A stretch of 64,000 bases of DNA, taken from assembly GCA_009869945.1 (NCBI GenBank), contig WIXG01000018.1, positions 248,001-312,000 on the forward strand, written 5' to 3'. Positions 20,768 through 33,300 of this stretch are shown here, one piece after another. This DNA is from Mesaphorura yosii (Eukaryota > Arthropoda > Collembola > Poduromorpha > Tullbergiidae). Position 1 is the stretch's first letter; each line of letters opens with the position of its first letter. Position numbers and translations under genes: made by a program. The notes below the pieces were generated by a model. That model did no database searches. It worked only from the letters and a program-made list of their open reading frames with translations, and was not told the DNA's origin.

Positions 20768-23124
20768 CTGCGGAAAACAAAGGAGGAATACACTACAAAT
20801 TGACAAATTCATATAGCTGTTTCAACGTGACAATTTGCTAATTTTAATAGCGTGTCATCGTCATGCAACGTGTAGTGTAATGGTTTAATATATCAATGGA
20901 AGTTGTGAATTTTAAGGTCGAATAAAAGCACACCGTTTTCCCGAGAACATGGAACTAAAAGTAATTTACAGGTAGATTCAGCAAGTTGAGGAAAGATATT
21001 TATCATTTCTATATTTTAAACATTTTTTACAAGTTATACTGTGCAACTCAGCGAGATGTGTGCACAATTTCGCAGGAAATAAAACTAATGCAATAAAGTG
21101 TTCTCGCATCAGTTTTCTTTCGGAATCCCGTATGGAATTGGCCCTAAAATAACGTGCGCATGTTGTTCCTACTCCTCCTTCAATATGATCACAATGAAGC
21201 CGAAAATCGTTCGCTCAGAAGCGTGCAGCAGTATCACTGCGTGTTGCTTATATTGACAGAAATCTCGTTTGGTTCCTGGAGATTCACAACCTTTTCGAGA
21301 AATATTTCACCAGCTTGCATCAGGTAGAACCAACGAATACACTGGCAAGTACATCCTGCATGAAGAGGATGATGGTCTAAATTAAATTCATACAATGCTA
21401 CGAATTGAAATGAGTTGAAATGGTGAAAAGAGCTCTAACAAAATCCACTTCAACATTCATAACAGTATTCATTCGTTAGGCTAAGCCAAAGACAGACAAC
21501 CGACTTTTCTGGCGTGGACTAATTGACACTAAAGCAAGACCAGGGGCCGCGTATTATTGTTGTGTATGTATTTACAGGTTTATACTCGTGACTTTCTATT
21601 TTGAATCTTCCTCCTCTTCTGTTGAGTCTCAGCTCCACGACTCCACTCTCCATTGTGATTTCTGTTTGTACGGTATGCCACAATATTTTTCACCAACTCG
21701 CTGAGCCCTTCCGACTTAAATTATGATTATGGCAGGAATTTTGAGATTGTAGTAATGTAAAGTTATTACGAGATTACATTTGTTTTGACTATTAATACAC
21801 TGTAGTAATTCTAACCTACAAAAGAGCTCAGATTACGATCATAGCACGAAGCTCAGCCGAATAGCAACGAATTTTTATAATTAGTTTTTGTGAAAGCAGG
21901 AGATGGGATATTTTTTGGGTACAACGAGTCTGGGTTTTTACACAATCTATATAATGTAGCATTCCAATGTCTGGGGAAATTGAGTTGCATTTTGTAGTAT
22001 TCGTATTTCGTATTTACAAAGGAAAAGTCGCAATGGTAATATTTCCTTCTTGCGTTGCTGACATTTTTACGCTTTTATTTGCAAAGTTGTATGTATTTTT
22101 CTTGGATACACACTTCAGTCATTTGTTTCGTGCCTGCATTTCTTGCTGTAGCCACTCAGCCCAATTGAAATTCCACCGCAGATGGGACTAAACCCACGGC
22201 GCACGACCAATTCCGATCCGGTTTTGCGTACAAGCAATAAGCTCTTTTTAACCGTTACTTATTCTCCACAACTGGAAATTTTCCTTTAAAGAAGTGTCTG
22301 TGAAGTTATAAGCAACTGGTTAGGATAAACCACCTGCTTCCTCAAGTCAATATTAACGCGATAATGCTTCAAAACTTGGAAGACGTCCATGAACGTAACG
22401 GAAACAGGACCACAAGTTTGAGCTACGGTGTTGGAACTATTGTAAGAGGAAGTGAGTCATGACCATTAGCGGTTTCGGAGAGAATTGTCTCCAGCCTCCA
22501 GTCGCAAGTTTATGGAAAAGTACTTGGAGCAATATTTCCCTCCATTAAACATGTTGGTACATTATATATTTTCACTAGCATGATGCACGCTTCGCTTCTT
22601 CCCTTCTTTATGATGTCTACGTGTAAATGCAAGAGTAATCAATAGTAATTTGTTTCTTCGTCAATAAGTGTGCAGAAAAGCTCCGCGTTGCGACCTAACT
22701 CAAGTGACATAATAAAGACAGTCTGCAGCTCTTGTGCAGCACGAGTCAGACTAGATCGCAGAATACAAACAAGCGCGTGGAAGTCAGGAATAATGAAGGA
22801 GAGGTTCCCACTTTCTATCTAATTCGTTCTTGTTCCCGATCCCAGCAATCCTGGGATTTAGTCATAGCGTAATTGGCATAAGAGATTGAAGCAAGTTCAG
22901 TCTTTAGTGGAATACTCGACATGTGTATTTGGCAAGTTAGTGCAAAAGCGAAGGATTATTTGAAGATATGATTAAATCTCATCCAATAAATTTTGAATTT
23001 GCATATTCCACTCAAAATTTCTCTCGTTTTGGTCATCGCTGCTTTCTCACAGTTTACTTTCCCCTGCCTCATTTCAAGTTGTGAATATAAGCGCTAATTG
23101 GGGTAGAATGAGAGCATTAATTAC
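20768..23124. other. Upstream of receptor exon 2: first intron or 5' flank
   Basis: The sequence before 20767 is a polypyrimidine tract and CAG acceptor, so this is intronic for the receptor. A phase-1 donor belonging to a signal-peptide exon is required somewhere above 20768. None here is convincing (see the rejected list). Confidence 0.6.
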
Positions 23125-23300
23125 CAGCAACCAGATCTCGCGTTTCATACTTAGTCGTGGTGTCATCCACCTTGACAGCTGACTCCTCACAGGAGCAGTG
23201 ACACCTCTGACAGTTCCGAATTTCGATTCCGTCGGTGTCGATGCAACTTTTCTGCCAGCTTCTGGGACAGACGGGCTCAAATACTTTGACACTTTCATAC
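23125..23300 (-). CDS. Cysteine-rich possible exon of an unidentified secreted protein
   Basis: An open frame reads VKVFEPVCPRSWQKSCIDTD, then GIEIRNCQRCHCSCEESAVK and VDDTTTKYETRDLVAG, reaching a plausible donor CTG|GTAATT at 23124. Six cysteines fall within about 28 residues (C-x6-C-x10-C-x2-C-x-C-x-C), and the acidic tail looks like a genuine extracellular module. The exon start is unclear: the frame is open up to 23389, and a pyrimidine-rich stretch with TTCAAG lies just upstream. No family was recognised, and no partner exons were found. It may belong to a gene nested in, or upstream of, the receptor. Confidence 0.35.
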
Positions 23301-23389
23301 CACGCGATACGCGATGGTCGTGAGCGATTTAAATTGAGCCTTCGTGAAAACATATTCACCAAGGACCCATACGTTAACGTAAACAACAC

Positions 23390-26300
23390 TTGAACAATTT
23401 CAGAAAGTAAAAGAAAACAAAAGAATGCTCAGGCTGGATTCCACTGTAGAAGACGAATACCTTTCGTTCTCTTGTTCTCGGCATCGTTCATCTGAAGTGG
23501 AGACAGAATTTTTATTTACCTTCTAATATTTGGTACTTGAGAGCAGGAGCAGAGAACAAGAATGGAAAAACTTTTATTTTTATTTTTAAAGTTTATGGAC
23601 CCATTTTGGAGAAAGAGAAGGGAAGGAAAAAGAATGGGAAGAGGAAGAAACACCATCGTGCGAAGCAAAACTTTATCCAACAAAGACGGGCCGAGTATTG
23701 GAAATATACAAATACCTTTACAGATATACAGCCAGTTTAGGGGATAACTACCGTGCTAAAGAATGTGCAGGGACTCAGCCTCGTGGCACAGGCAGAGCAC
23801 AGCCGAGACCAAATAGTCGAATTAAGATAGATGTGAAGAGGCTTCATTTTTCAGGACTTCCATCTCTCGCCTATCTCTTCACCTTTGTTTTTTGAGAAAC
23901 TTCACAACTGTTGTTTGCTCAAGTGATTCCTTCCTCACTACTTCTACTTCAAGCTTGTAAGCATGTATGCCATTGACGCGTTATTACTGCACAGTATGAT
24001 CTACTGCCATGCTTTCACTTTCCACCTATACCGTCTTGAGCTTCCATTACCAATATGGGCTCTCAAAGTGCCTACTTTACTTGTAATGTCTTAATTTCAG
24101 TTTTCACCACCTATGCACTAAGGAGTTGTATGCGAACTCTTTCTGCAAGTGCGGCAAGTGGACAGGGCTTAGAAAATACACTGCCAATTCCAACATATAC
24201 CTCAACGTAAAATTCTCTGCTCTAATGCTAACTCGGAAGTGAGTGTGAAAACGAAAAGTGTGTTGCCATTTTGCGCTGGCCACTTTTGTCTGTCCAAATT
24301 AAAACAGGTCTAAACCCGTCCTCTCAAAAACTATGAAAGTGTGCCCGTTAAGCCTTCCACCCCGCCTTTGACTGTTAAACCAGCCCTCATTATCAGAATG
24401 ATAGAACAAAGCAAGCAACTTTAATGACTTACTTACTTACCACATGAAAAAATGCCTCCGTAAACCTTTTACTCTGCTCGTCTATTTTATTATTCTCGCT
24501 TTCATCTTTGTTTTCTTTGTTTTGCTTATGCGTTAACTTTTGTTTACGTATCCTCCTAATAATTGAATTTCAGCCTTTGCAGTTTGCCCACTATCAAAGC
24601 GTAATTAGAAATTAGATTAAAGACAGTCAGAAAACGCATCTGATTCATGCACGTTTTAAGCGCTTAATGTTGTCTGAACTTGTCGAAATTCTAATTAAGC
24701 ACTGTGCGCGGTATGCTGAATTAGTTTCGAACGACAAAGACGAGGTCAAAAGCCAAACAACAAAGTAACAGCGACCAAGGCACTCACAGGACGTATGCTG
24801 ATAATGTTGACTCCAAGTCATTGGCATTAACTAGCATGTATGGATTTTCGGATTTGGGTCATTCAAAATCGAGCGAAACTTGGTCACAAAGGCATGTCAT
24901 GATGGAATGAAGTCGCATGGTTGGCCTTCGATTCGATGAAATGTGGTTTTGTTTCCAACCCTTTTCAATTTCCGATTTGTAATAACAAATGTCAATCATT
25001 GAATATCAACACCGTGAGCTCTTCGCTGCAGTCTTCATGAAGATGAAGACTTATTTCATTTACTAAAACTTTGTTAATTTCAGAAGTTTGCTTTTGCTTT
25101 CCCTTTCAAGGCTGAAATAACTTCGTCAACTTTTATCTTAACCTCTTCTCAGAGCCATCGCCATCACTCTCGCTGTCGCCGTCGTTCTCGGAACATAATA
25201 AATTGCTCTCCTCAAAATGAACAATATAGAAATCATCATTGTGCGGGAATTACTTTTCTCTTAAGGGTTCCGTATGTCTTCGCCGCCAAACTTTCTCAAC
25301 AAATAGCCTGACATTTCTAAAGCAAATATTTCATCAATCATGGAGAACCTAACAAAGAGCAAATTGGTTGTGTGGAACTCCAAGAGCAGAAATCGAACGA
25401 AGTTTTACTTCATCCAACCCAGCCAGCACCGGTCATTGCCATTAGTGGTGAAATAAGTGAAAAAACCTTTTCCAATTTCAAAGGAGTTCTTTCCAAGAAA
25501 TCAAGAACAGTTGAAGTTCACGGGATTGAAGAAAGTAGTGTTAGATTTCCAAAGAAGCAGAAGTGAGGATTAAAAGCGGAGAAACCGAATACCGAATCAG
25601 ACACATATGTTGTGGATTGTGGTTTAGAACTTGTTGAATTCACGCTATATCAATTCCAATAAGCGGCTCTAATGAATTTCCGTATAATTAGGACCGCACT
25701 CTCACCAGACAAGCGTAAACGTATGAACACGCTCGAATGAAGCAATATTTCTTCTTCCCAGTGAAGTATTTCTGATCCCGTGCTGATTTGAAATGTGAGC
25801 CAAACATTTTGAGGGCATGGCCGTTTTTCTTCGGTATATCAGATAAAATCCAGTTTGGACTCATAGAAATCAAAATTTTGTAACAAGATTTCACTTTTCG
25901 GCACTATTATATTCATTGAGATTCTTTTTTCTGCTTTTCCAGGCCACGCAACAGAAAATCGTATCAAATATCATCGGCTTCAGTGGAATCACTTTCTTTC
26001 TTCACTTGGCAGAACTTAACCAAAATCCACGTGCAGTGAGAGTATCTTTCCCTCCTTTATGCCTCACACCGAGCAGCCTTCTTCTCTTCCTTCCTTCTCT
26101 GGCCTTTTCACTTGTAGTGATTTATTGGATGGGGCACCCATTGAAAGACGATATCGATTTCATTTACACACATTTTGGTTATTATATGCTTAAATACAAA
26201 GGAAGAATTCCGCGTTGGTTGGCCCGGTGCTCCACTCGTAATAGCGCTGTTAGTCGCACTTTGTAGGTTTCCACGACCAAGAACTGCTCAATATTTCTTA

Positions 26301-27204
26301 TCTCCTTTGTCCCTTGCCCCGCACTGCGTCCTGCCGGAGCAAAAGTTGAGGCCACATTTCTTCATCCTTTTCTCATAATATTGTCTGCTGAATAATACAA
26401 AAGGTTACAAAGACCGACCTTCACGAGAATCTCTCTCGACAAGCAAAAGTTAAAGCGTTACAAATTGGTTTCAGTTCCCGCTGGTCGGTCTTCTTTGTCG
26501 TTCTCTCGTTGCCAAATTCTTGAATTCTTCAAAGCTTCTTGCATCGCTTTCAATTTTTTCATAATTGCAAATTTTTTTAAAAAATTTTCTCGCATCAACT
26601 CAACTGTTTCTAACTTCAAAATGGGGAAGAGGAGAAGTTTTGAATTACAGATCACCCTTTCTCTTTCGTTTCGAGAATACAACAAATCATCCCAAGAGTC
26701 AGGCCGTAACTCAAAGAATTTGAACTTTGAACACAGAGCCATACATTCTTTTCCCTCGAAAGTAAAAGACATAGGAAATTGTAATGCAAGGCTGCGAGCG
26801 CGAGCCGCGGCCAAAGAGCATCCACCAACTTTGCCTTACTTTCTCCGTTGTTCGATTCAGGCTCAGGCGTAGAGGTTTGAAGTTGCATAGATCATAATAT
26901 GGAAATAGGACTCGTTATGACTATAAACCCGACTATGCGATTCGGTATTTGGCAAGCATAGAGTCGTTTGTTCCGTGGAAGTTGAATGCTCCAAGTCACA
27001 CTTGAGTACATTTCATTTCCGTTCTGCTCTACAATTAATTTATGTCGTTTATTGCCAGCGTAAGCGTGAGCCCTGCACGTAGCGTACCAGCGCGCTTGGC
27101 GTGACCTACCAATCCGGCTAGCTAACGAGGACGACGATAAAGCATCCAGAATGGTTTCTCGTGAATTGTCACTTTCACCAATGTGTTGTGCGATGGCTTG
27201 TGAA
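23390..27204. other. No gene recognised
   Basis: Overlapping frames on both strands at 26458-26872 (118 and 135 codons) have no recognisable motif. The minus-strand one is lysine/glutamate-rich at its end. A plus-strand frame at 25372-25566 is also anonymous. Confidence 0.5.
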
Positions 27205-27303
27205 ATCCATATTATTATTGTGCCCAAATCCGCTATTATTCGAATACCGGTTTCGGTTAAAGAAGCCAAATCTTTGGTCGGTCTATGCAGCTACAGCTAC
27301 TAC
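27205..27303 (+). mobile_element. Short Ty3/gypsy reverse-transcriptase relic
   Basis: The frame reads IVPKSAIIRIPVSVKEAKSL then VGLCSYSYY. This fits the end of the Ty3/gypsy reverse transcriptase, where K-I-x-x-I-x-x-(F/I)-P-x-P-x-(S/T)-V-K-E-x-(R/K)-S-F-L-G-L-C-S-Y-Y is conserved. Neighbouring sequence in this frame (to 27603) shows no RNase H or integrase. It is a small, eroded fragment; the assignment rests on about 25 residues. Confidence 0.45.
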
Positions 27304-30300
27304 TTAATATTTCACTGTTTGCTTCTTCGTCTTCTGATAAGGTTGCGTCCCCAGGTGGTCCGCCCATACAGGAGACACGCTGCCTCGTTACCTATTCATA
27401 AACTTTATGCACAAAGCACACTATTCCAGTTAACGAATCAAACTAATACAAGCAAATTTGTAACGGTCACAGGAAACGAGACTGCGACTTGGGATACGCC
27501 GCGAAGACGGAACGACGGTGGAATAAAGAAAGTTACGAGCGACTGGCTGGCTGTCTACGTCGTAAATAATGGAGTCACTCAGACCGACGACTTTATCCGC
27601 TAATTCTGAGAAATGCTACGAGTTAGATTACGATGAAGATTGGAGAAAGCCATTCTTCTCAGATCACTCGCAGTCATGTCAGCTCCGACTCGTGGTCCGG
27701 AATGCCAAAATTTATTACGACTGTTCGTGCTGCCCAAATCCGGCCAAGTGTCGAAGTGTGGGACTGGCGTTTATGAAGCAAAAACGCATTCTGACACCGG
27801 AATAGAAATATATCGACATTGAATCCGCGCGACAGATTTTTATTCAGGCGCAATGAATTCCACGACTGGTCTTTATGATTTTGGCTAGATTTTTGTCACT
27901 ACATTATCACCCTCGGCGTTCTCTTCCAGTACTAGGCCAATGCTCAGAAATGATTTTTATATCAGGAAAATCAAAGTGTGCCAAGTCCTAGCGTCATGGC
28001 GCCTTTTCCCGATTGCAGCACAGCAGGTTAAAGATCGTATCTAAAAATTCAGACAAGTGAGATTAGTTTTCGATGTCCGAAGTTTGTTGCCATCGGTTTA
28101 CCTCCTAGAACCGAGGCTTTCAGTCTTTATCGTTTGAATGCCTGCACAACGATACGAGTAGATTACGTAGATTCTCAACGCCAGTCGAGACTGCTTGCTT
28201 CTGCTTCGTTCTTATTACTTACTTTTTCTTCTCATCTATTTCCAATCCAATTCTACTTCGCGTCCGCGATGCTTTATTTGCACTACCACAAGTCTATACG
28301 TAATATATAAAAAAAAAGTTGATCTAGGAGAGAGCGCAAACACCAAGGCACTAAGTACTGCTGCTGGAAAAGTATTGATAAGTTGCCGAACTTGCAGTAT
28401 TATCCTAGCGTACTATCTTTGAGCCAAGTCGAGAGTCTTTGGGTTAGGAAAAGTAAAGACAATTGTTTCTCGCAAGGTTTGGTGACATTTCCATCAATCT
28501 CTTTCTACGTCTTGTGCCCGGGCCGGCCGGGCTGCAGAAATAAGTCCAGTCCAGTCAGATGTCCAATTACTAACAGGACAACGCCGACTTAAGGTAACGA
28601 AAACGAGCAGATGTAAAGAGCAAACAGCAAGTTCAAAGCAACGGTTAGATCCGCTACGGCTATGAGCGTGAGGGGATCTCAAGCTTGCAGGAAAAGTTGT
28701 GACCCTCTCCAAGATCAATAGATTAGATTAGTTTCGCGTCAAGTCTAACTTTTATTTCCTCGCCACGCGTTGCATATGTACACATACACTGGCAGGCACA
28801 CAAGAAGGACAAAATGAAAGTTTATAAGAGGTCACTTGGGAATAATTAAAAGGGAAAAGAATGACAACGAAAAGATTTTGAAATAGAGGATGTGACAATT
28901 GGTTGGGGCCGGCTTCTATTACCTTGGTATGTCGTGTTGTTGGTGCCATGAATGGACAGGCATGGACCAAATTAAGAATTTCTAATTTAGAGCTGAAGGT
29001 GTGTCACACATTTTAATGATGTTTGACACAAACTCGAACTGTAATGAGAAAATAATCTGAAATTATACTTTGACTGCCTAACTGCGGTCATCTGTCTTGC
29101 GAATGAAGTCAGTAATCAATCATAGTATTTCATAAGGTGGGCAAATGCGAAACGAAATCCAGGTCACATTGCCGCCATTTCGGTCGCGTTCTCCATTTGA
29201 TCTCGGCGGTTACTAAAGGTGGATTTGATATAATATTACAAATGGACAAACTGAAATCTAATTTCAGTTCACGTCGCGTATAATGAAATGCCACAAGACT
29301 CAATCTAATAATACAAGCCGTCGAAGCGAGGCGCGCTACCTTTCCTCGTGGGTAGCATGGCGTAGGTACTTACAATGAGAATGATGGGGACTGAAATGCT
29401 ATATGATGGGTTATTGTCTTTCTCTCGCTCTTCGCCTCCTCAGCAGCCAGACCAGAAGTCATGTTTTATTGAAGTTGACACATCGGAGAAAAAATCAAAC
29501 AAGGGAGAGTCTTGGAGATGTGCTTGTTCTCCACGGAAAGAAAGTAATAATAATCCTCTGTATTCCCAGAAAGCGTGGATACGTGAGGGATACGGGGACG
29601 CACTGCGCTTCAGCAGTTATCTTTTGCAGAAGCTATGCCCGCCCGGGTCAATCCACTTACTCAGTATTTGTACTTTCGCAGAAGCAATGACAAAGACAGG
29701 CTGCAACCGCATCTCACTATTCGTGCTATCTTCGATCAAGCCTGGGTTAATATTTTGGTTGCAATTTTTCTTCACTCGAATCGATACTTTCATACGGCAG
29801 CTAATCAACAATTGTAATGTACGATTAAGGATGAGTAATGATGACTTCTGACATTACTGAGTGAAATATTTACTAATTCTTCACGGCGATGAAGAGAAAT
29901 CATAAATTCCATAAATATGTTAATTTATTATACTTCTTGATTACTTTACTTAGGTTCGTGTGGCTGTCAAACACATCTATAAGCATTTCCAATTGGGACC
30001 AGAACTTTTTCATGGTTCAGAGACGTTGACAAATGCTAATCCACTAACTCACTATACTCAACTGCTTGTATCTTTTAGATCTGATTCGAAAGATAGTTTG
30101 TGCCGTGGACGTGAATTAGCCTCATAAATTACTCGTCGTCGTCCTTTGTCTCGGCCAGAACCTTCACTTGTCACAAACTCCGGCGTGTACATCGCATTTC
30201 TAGGTTGCCAAGTAATGAAGGAATTTACTGCACGACACGTCGAGTCAAAATGTGGCCACTGTCGTAAATTAAGTAAATGACATGAAATGTAACTGACAGC

Positions 30301-33300
30301 TAGTTTAAATCTTGTTTCGACGTGTTTTGGCGCAAACAACTTGAATTTAATTTTGCGACGTTGAGAAAGTGCTTTCACTTTGTGCCCTACATTCAATTTA
30401 TAATTACATCTTTGTGAGCACTTACTTCAACCAAAGACATACGCTTTGCACGAGGTTGTGCTTTTAAGACTGACAATGTGTTTGCAAATAAATAATGAAA
30501 ATAAAGTTGAATTTTGGTTGATGACAACATGAAGGGAAAGAAGCGACAGACTTGTACCACTAATTGACGGACAAATTGTTAAGTGCGAGAGAGAGCGGAG
30601 ATCAGGAGATAAATGTCTCTATTGTTTAATGTCATAGCTCTACAGTTGCTGTTGGTATTTTTCGAGACCCGAGGCTGTCTCCCTGTTTTATGTTTTTGTC
30701 TATGAAAAATGTCTAAACCTCAGTCTTTTTGAATTACGGTCTCGAAGTAGTCCTCGCTGTATGATGAAGAATAACAGCATGAAGCCACAGAACACGCGGA
30801 GTCGTATGAAACCTTAATGATTTAATTTACAAACTCCGCTGGCATACAGCGTACGAAACGTGCTCAGTGTGGTCACGTCAAAATTTTGGAACGAATTCAC
30901 CAGATCGCCCATTCTAAATTCACATCCTGTCAGCTGCAGTGTCCAGTACTTCCGTGTTACGGCAGGCCCTTGAGAGGTTTATTCTTCAGAGCAGAATCCA
31001 ACAGCATCAATGGCATTGTTCCTTTTCTGATGAGTGATGTAACGTAAATTGTCCCGGTCATGATCGAACAGTGTACCTCATCAATTCAACCAAACTTTCC
31101 AATTACTTTCCAATGTTTTCATGTGCTCTCATAACAAAACACGCAACTAGCCTCCTCGCAACACTTTTAATTAATTTTTCACTAGCAAATCGACAGTGGC
31201 TTGGCAAACAAGTCAACAACATAGTTCTCAGTTATTAAGCATCACAGTTATTGTCCTTGCCCGGGCGAAAACTTGGATCAGGAAAAGCTCGTATTTTTTT
31301 CCGCGTATGCCAAGTCTGCAGGCTTCCGCAGCCGTAAAAAAGAAAGAATTGTTAGTATGAATGGGGGAAGAAATTAATGAGAAATTGAGAGAGCAACCCG
31401 ACGGGAGGATGAATCAACAGTCATGCCAGCTAACAATGGAAATGTAGACGGTAACAGCTCTCGTTTCTCATTCTGAGTCTATGCAATCAAAATTCTGCGC
31501 ATCATTCCACGCAGTAAGAAGAGAAAGCGGAGAACGTGGAACTCATCCGAAATGATGAACTTTGAAATTAGCAATCCTGGATGAAGATTGGATTGGATAC
31601 CGTAAGTTACTTGGCTATTTGCTCACGTGTATTAATTGTTTGTGATTGGCTCTTCCTGGTCTTCCCGGCTAGATTTACTTTTAGCCGAATTGATCAGAAA
31701 CGGCCTATGAGAGTTGAATCACTCCTAGAAATGTGGTACAATTAATACCACGAAGCGTGTGCGTTCTCTCGAAGGCAGAAAATTCCCGGAAACCCCACCT
31801 CAAACAAGCAATTAAAGCCGAGGAAGCTGAATAATACCCACTTTCACGAGATTGAATACAATACTGAAGAAAGTTCACTCGAGTTCCTAATTTAGGCCAG
31901 TGAATCAATTTGATATAAGGAATGAGAATGACCGATGAAAATTTCCCTCACTATTAATTCTCTTCTTGTATAAGTAGACGATTGTATTCTTGATTTTCTG
32001 ATGGAATCAACAGAACGATCCTGCTAATTATTTTCCATCCTCAAATCTCCTGTGGATTATGTCATTGGAGAGTTCTCGTCTTGGCAAATTTATTTGACTC
32101 AAATAATGGAATCAACTTACACTGGAGTATTGATTCACCCGCACTAATTTAACACCTGCTTTCTTAGCTTTTCAGAGCATTGAAAGCTTGCGCAAGGTAA
32201 AATTAAACACCAAGACATGAGCTAGTCTAGTAGAACGCAACTTTAAGAAAAGCGAACAGGGATGCAATTAAAAACTTAGCAAATAATGGGGCTCGAGAGA
32301 AAAGTTTCATTCTCCTTTCATCACTTTCTATCGGGAGGTAGGATTTGAATAAAGTTGAGTGGCTTAATCCTAGTATGACGCCCCTTGTCCGAATGAAGTG
32401 AACATGGTGCCAATCGACACATCTCGATGAGTACGTTCAGAAAAATATAGGTTCTGTGTGGGGGAAATGTCTGCATCATATCCAAATCTGAGGTCAAAGC
32501 TCTAAAAACACTAGGAAAGTTCCAGCTGAGTTTATTTGCAGAAAGATCTAAACGTTTTTTCCCGAGGCATGGGTAAAGATGTAGATCCAAATGGCAGAAG
32601 TAAACGACGAACACGGAAGATGCAGCAAATTATGCAGAGTCCAGGCCAGGATTCCAGGCGAGTGAATGCAACCATCATTCGTAAGTCAATGCGCAATTTA
32701 AATATTTCGAACTTTTCTGGAGATAAGCGAAACAACGCGAAACTAACCTCCTGGATCAATATTAAGAGTTCAATAATGAACTTTAGCCAAAGACGAGTTC
32801 ACGAGTTCCGTCCTTCGATTCGAGTAGTGAAGTACAAAGTTAACTTTCACTCTCTCAGCTGGTTGGAATGAAGTGGAACTTTACTTCCAATCGAGTTCAG
32901 CAGATCGCAAGACTCAGATCTAATAATGACGAAGCCATGATTTATATGCACGCTTCGTTGGTCTGCTTTGGGAACGTTTGAACTCATCAATACAGAAGAT
33001 GAACCTAACCGAATAGAATTAGAAAATACCATATTCATGTAGTCGACTATTTGGACAATTTTTAATTCCACCCAAGTTTTTGAAAATGTTGGACTGAACT
33101 AAGAAGGTGCTTCATGATGAGTTATGGCCGGATGGATCTGTAAATCGAAGATGAGTGTGTTCATAGAGCAAAATGATGAGCATTGAGGGAGACAAAATAA
33201 GAATGAAATGTCACTTTTAGGCAATTTCTGCGCGAGAGTAGCTGAAGAAAGAAGTCAGGCCAGAGCAGCGGAAGAGAAACAAGAGGATTTCTGCTGCCAC

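Noticed and set aside
20970-21006. Candidate first exon of the receptor with a phase-1 donor (T|GTAAAT)
   Set aside because: Gives MINIFPQLAEST, which fits the phase, but it is only 12 residues (18 from the next upstream ATG), with no hydrophobic signal peptide and no Cys or Gly pattern expected before the mature start.
23074-23155. Signal-peptide-like frame MKREIWLLVINALILPQLAL on the minus strand
   Set aside because: It overlaps the Cys-rich frame, ends at a stop after 24 codons, and has no donor in the phase needed to join receptor exon 20767.
23524-23572. Frame VFPFLFSAPALKYQILE ending at G|GTAAAT (phase 1) as receptor signal exon
   Set aside because: There is no in-frame ATG before an upstream stop.
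26458-26872. Long overlapping frames on both strands
   Set aside because: They overlap antisense, neither matches a family, and there is no splice or promoter support.
29403-29820. Overlapping plus-strand frames that loosely recall a Tc1/mariner transposase (NDKDRLQPH.T.R..F)
   Set aside because: The resemblance is only a few residues, is spread over different frames, and no terminal inverted repeats were seen.
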